Assembly (NCBI GenBank): GCA_900555545.1
Contig: USLQ01000007.1
Location: 1 to 13,368 of the forward strand
Length of the DNA: 13,368 nt
Direction of reading: 5' to 3'
Source: an uncultured Oscillospiraceae bacterium
Lineage (GTDB): Bacteria; Bacillota; Clostridia; Oscillospirales; Acutalibacteraceae
Shown piece after piece: positions 13,161 to 13,368 of this stretch (the stretch's first letter is position 1; each line of letters opens with the position of its first letter). The notes beneath the pieces are model-generated. The model saw only the letters and a program-made list of their open reading frames with translations. It was not told where the DNA came from and did not search any database. Made by a program: the position numbers and the translations under genes.

Positions 13161-13368
13161 TCAATCCCGCTCCTGCGCCAATGGCTTACCAAACTGTGTA
13201 AGCCATCTTCTTTTTTCCGGCCGGCCGATCAGGTGATAGGTGACATCCGCCTCCGGGTCCGTGATGGGGATAACCGTCCTCCCGGGCGGGACGAGATTTT
13301 GCGGATTGGCAAGATCCGTCACAAACGACAGCAATGTGGAGGTCCGCACCAGTTCCTGAAACTCGAAT
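13161..13368 (-). CDS. C-terminal part of a probable LysR-type regulator, N-terminus beyond the right edge
   Basis: Sixty-nine codons are open from the right edge to TGA at 13161, beginning FEFQELVRTSTLLSFVTDLA and containing LVPPGRTVIPITDPEADVTYHLIGRPEKRRW. The pattern of a hydrophobic helix, then PxGxxxIPIxDPE, then a strand ending in a basic patch resembles the end of the LysR substrate-binding domain. That reading rests on pattern only, because the HTH is outside the window. The last codons contain a 9-bp perfect inverted repeat. The gene may also be broken, given the decayed sequence just downstream. Confidence 0.5.
   Translation of the reverse strand, partial: FEFQELVRTSTLLSFVTDLANPQNLVPPGRTVIPITDPEADVTYHLIGRPEKRRWLTQFGKPLAQERD
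13181..13206. repeat. 9-bp inverted repeat inside the end of the edge gene
   Basis: ATGGCTTAC (13181-13189) and GTAAGCCAT (13198-13206) are perfect complements around an 8-base loop. No T run follows on either side, so it is not a typical terminator. Confidence 0.5.

Noticed and set aside
12869..13192. A 107-codon minus-strand frame
   Set aside because: It runs through the hairpin terminator and in a different frame from the coding-like remnant. Its product is Gly/Arg-rich without motif, and there is no RBS.
1..13368. CRISPR arrays, tRNA or rRNA genes
   Set aside because: No regularly spaced repeats and no tRNA-like cloverleaf or rRNA-like sequence were noticed on reading both strands.

Overview
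The window looks like chromosomal DNA of a Gram-positive Clostridia, probably a gut Oscillospiraceae-type organism. The reasons are strong AGGAGG-type ribosome binding sites, a meso-diaminopimelate dehydrogenase in a purine operon, moderate-to-high GC core genes broken by AT-rich accessory genes, and a mobile element of the Firmicutes integrative/mobilizable kind. The genus cannot be fixed from this sequence alone.

Region 1 (1-3989) is the right-hand end of an integrated mobile element whose other end lies outside the window. A leftward operon carries an excisionase-like wHTH protein, a tyrosine integrase, a MobC-like ribbon-helix-helix protein and a RepA/AAA_25-type ATPase that runs off the left edge. 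A rightward pair encodes a Cro/CI-type repressor and a small unrecognised protein with one C-terminal membrane helix, and ends at a strong, bidirectional-looking terminator. Between the two units lie two near-consensus divergent promoters. Each has a copy of the box CTAAGCAT in its -35/-10 spacer, which makes a plausible repressor-operated switch between quiescence and excision. The element abuts the 3' end of a GMP-synthase-like gene, a class of site known as an integration hotspot.

Region 2 (3990-8977) is a leftward operon: purA (IMP to adenylosuccinate), full-length guaA (XMP to GMP), ddh (meso-DAP dehydrogenase) and a second, stand-alone GMP synthase ATP-pyrophosphatase subunit without a glutaminase domain (guaAb-like). 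A single good promoter precedes purA. The operon thus covers steps of both branches from IMP and embeds a peptidoglycan/lysine enzyme between two GMP synthases.

Region 3 (9063-10560) is a divergent MATE-family efflux gene with a near-consensus promoter and a leader of about 110 nt holding three inverted repeats.

Region 4 (10644-12130) is an AT-rich, probably acquired unit read leftward: an unusual XRE-type regulator (370 aa, large C-terminal domain with two CxxC pairs), followed by a 58-aa acidic protein built on two 16-residue repeats. A perfect palindrome lies upstream of the regulator.

Region 5 (12346-13368) holds a GNAT acetyltransferase, a hairpin terminator, a short frame-broken coding remnant, and the C-terminal end of what is probably a LysR-type regulator running off the right edge.
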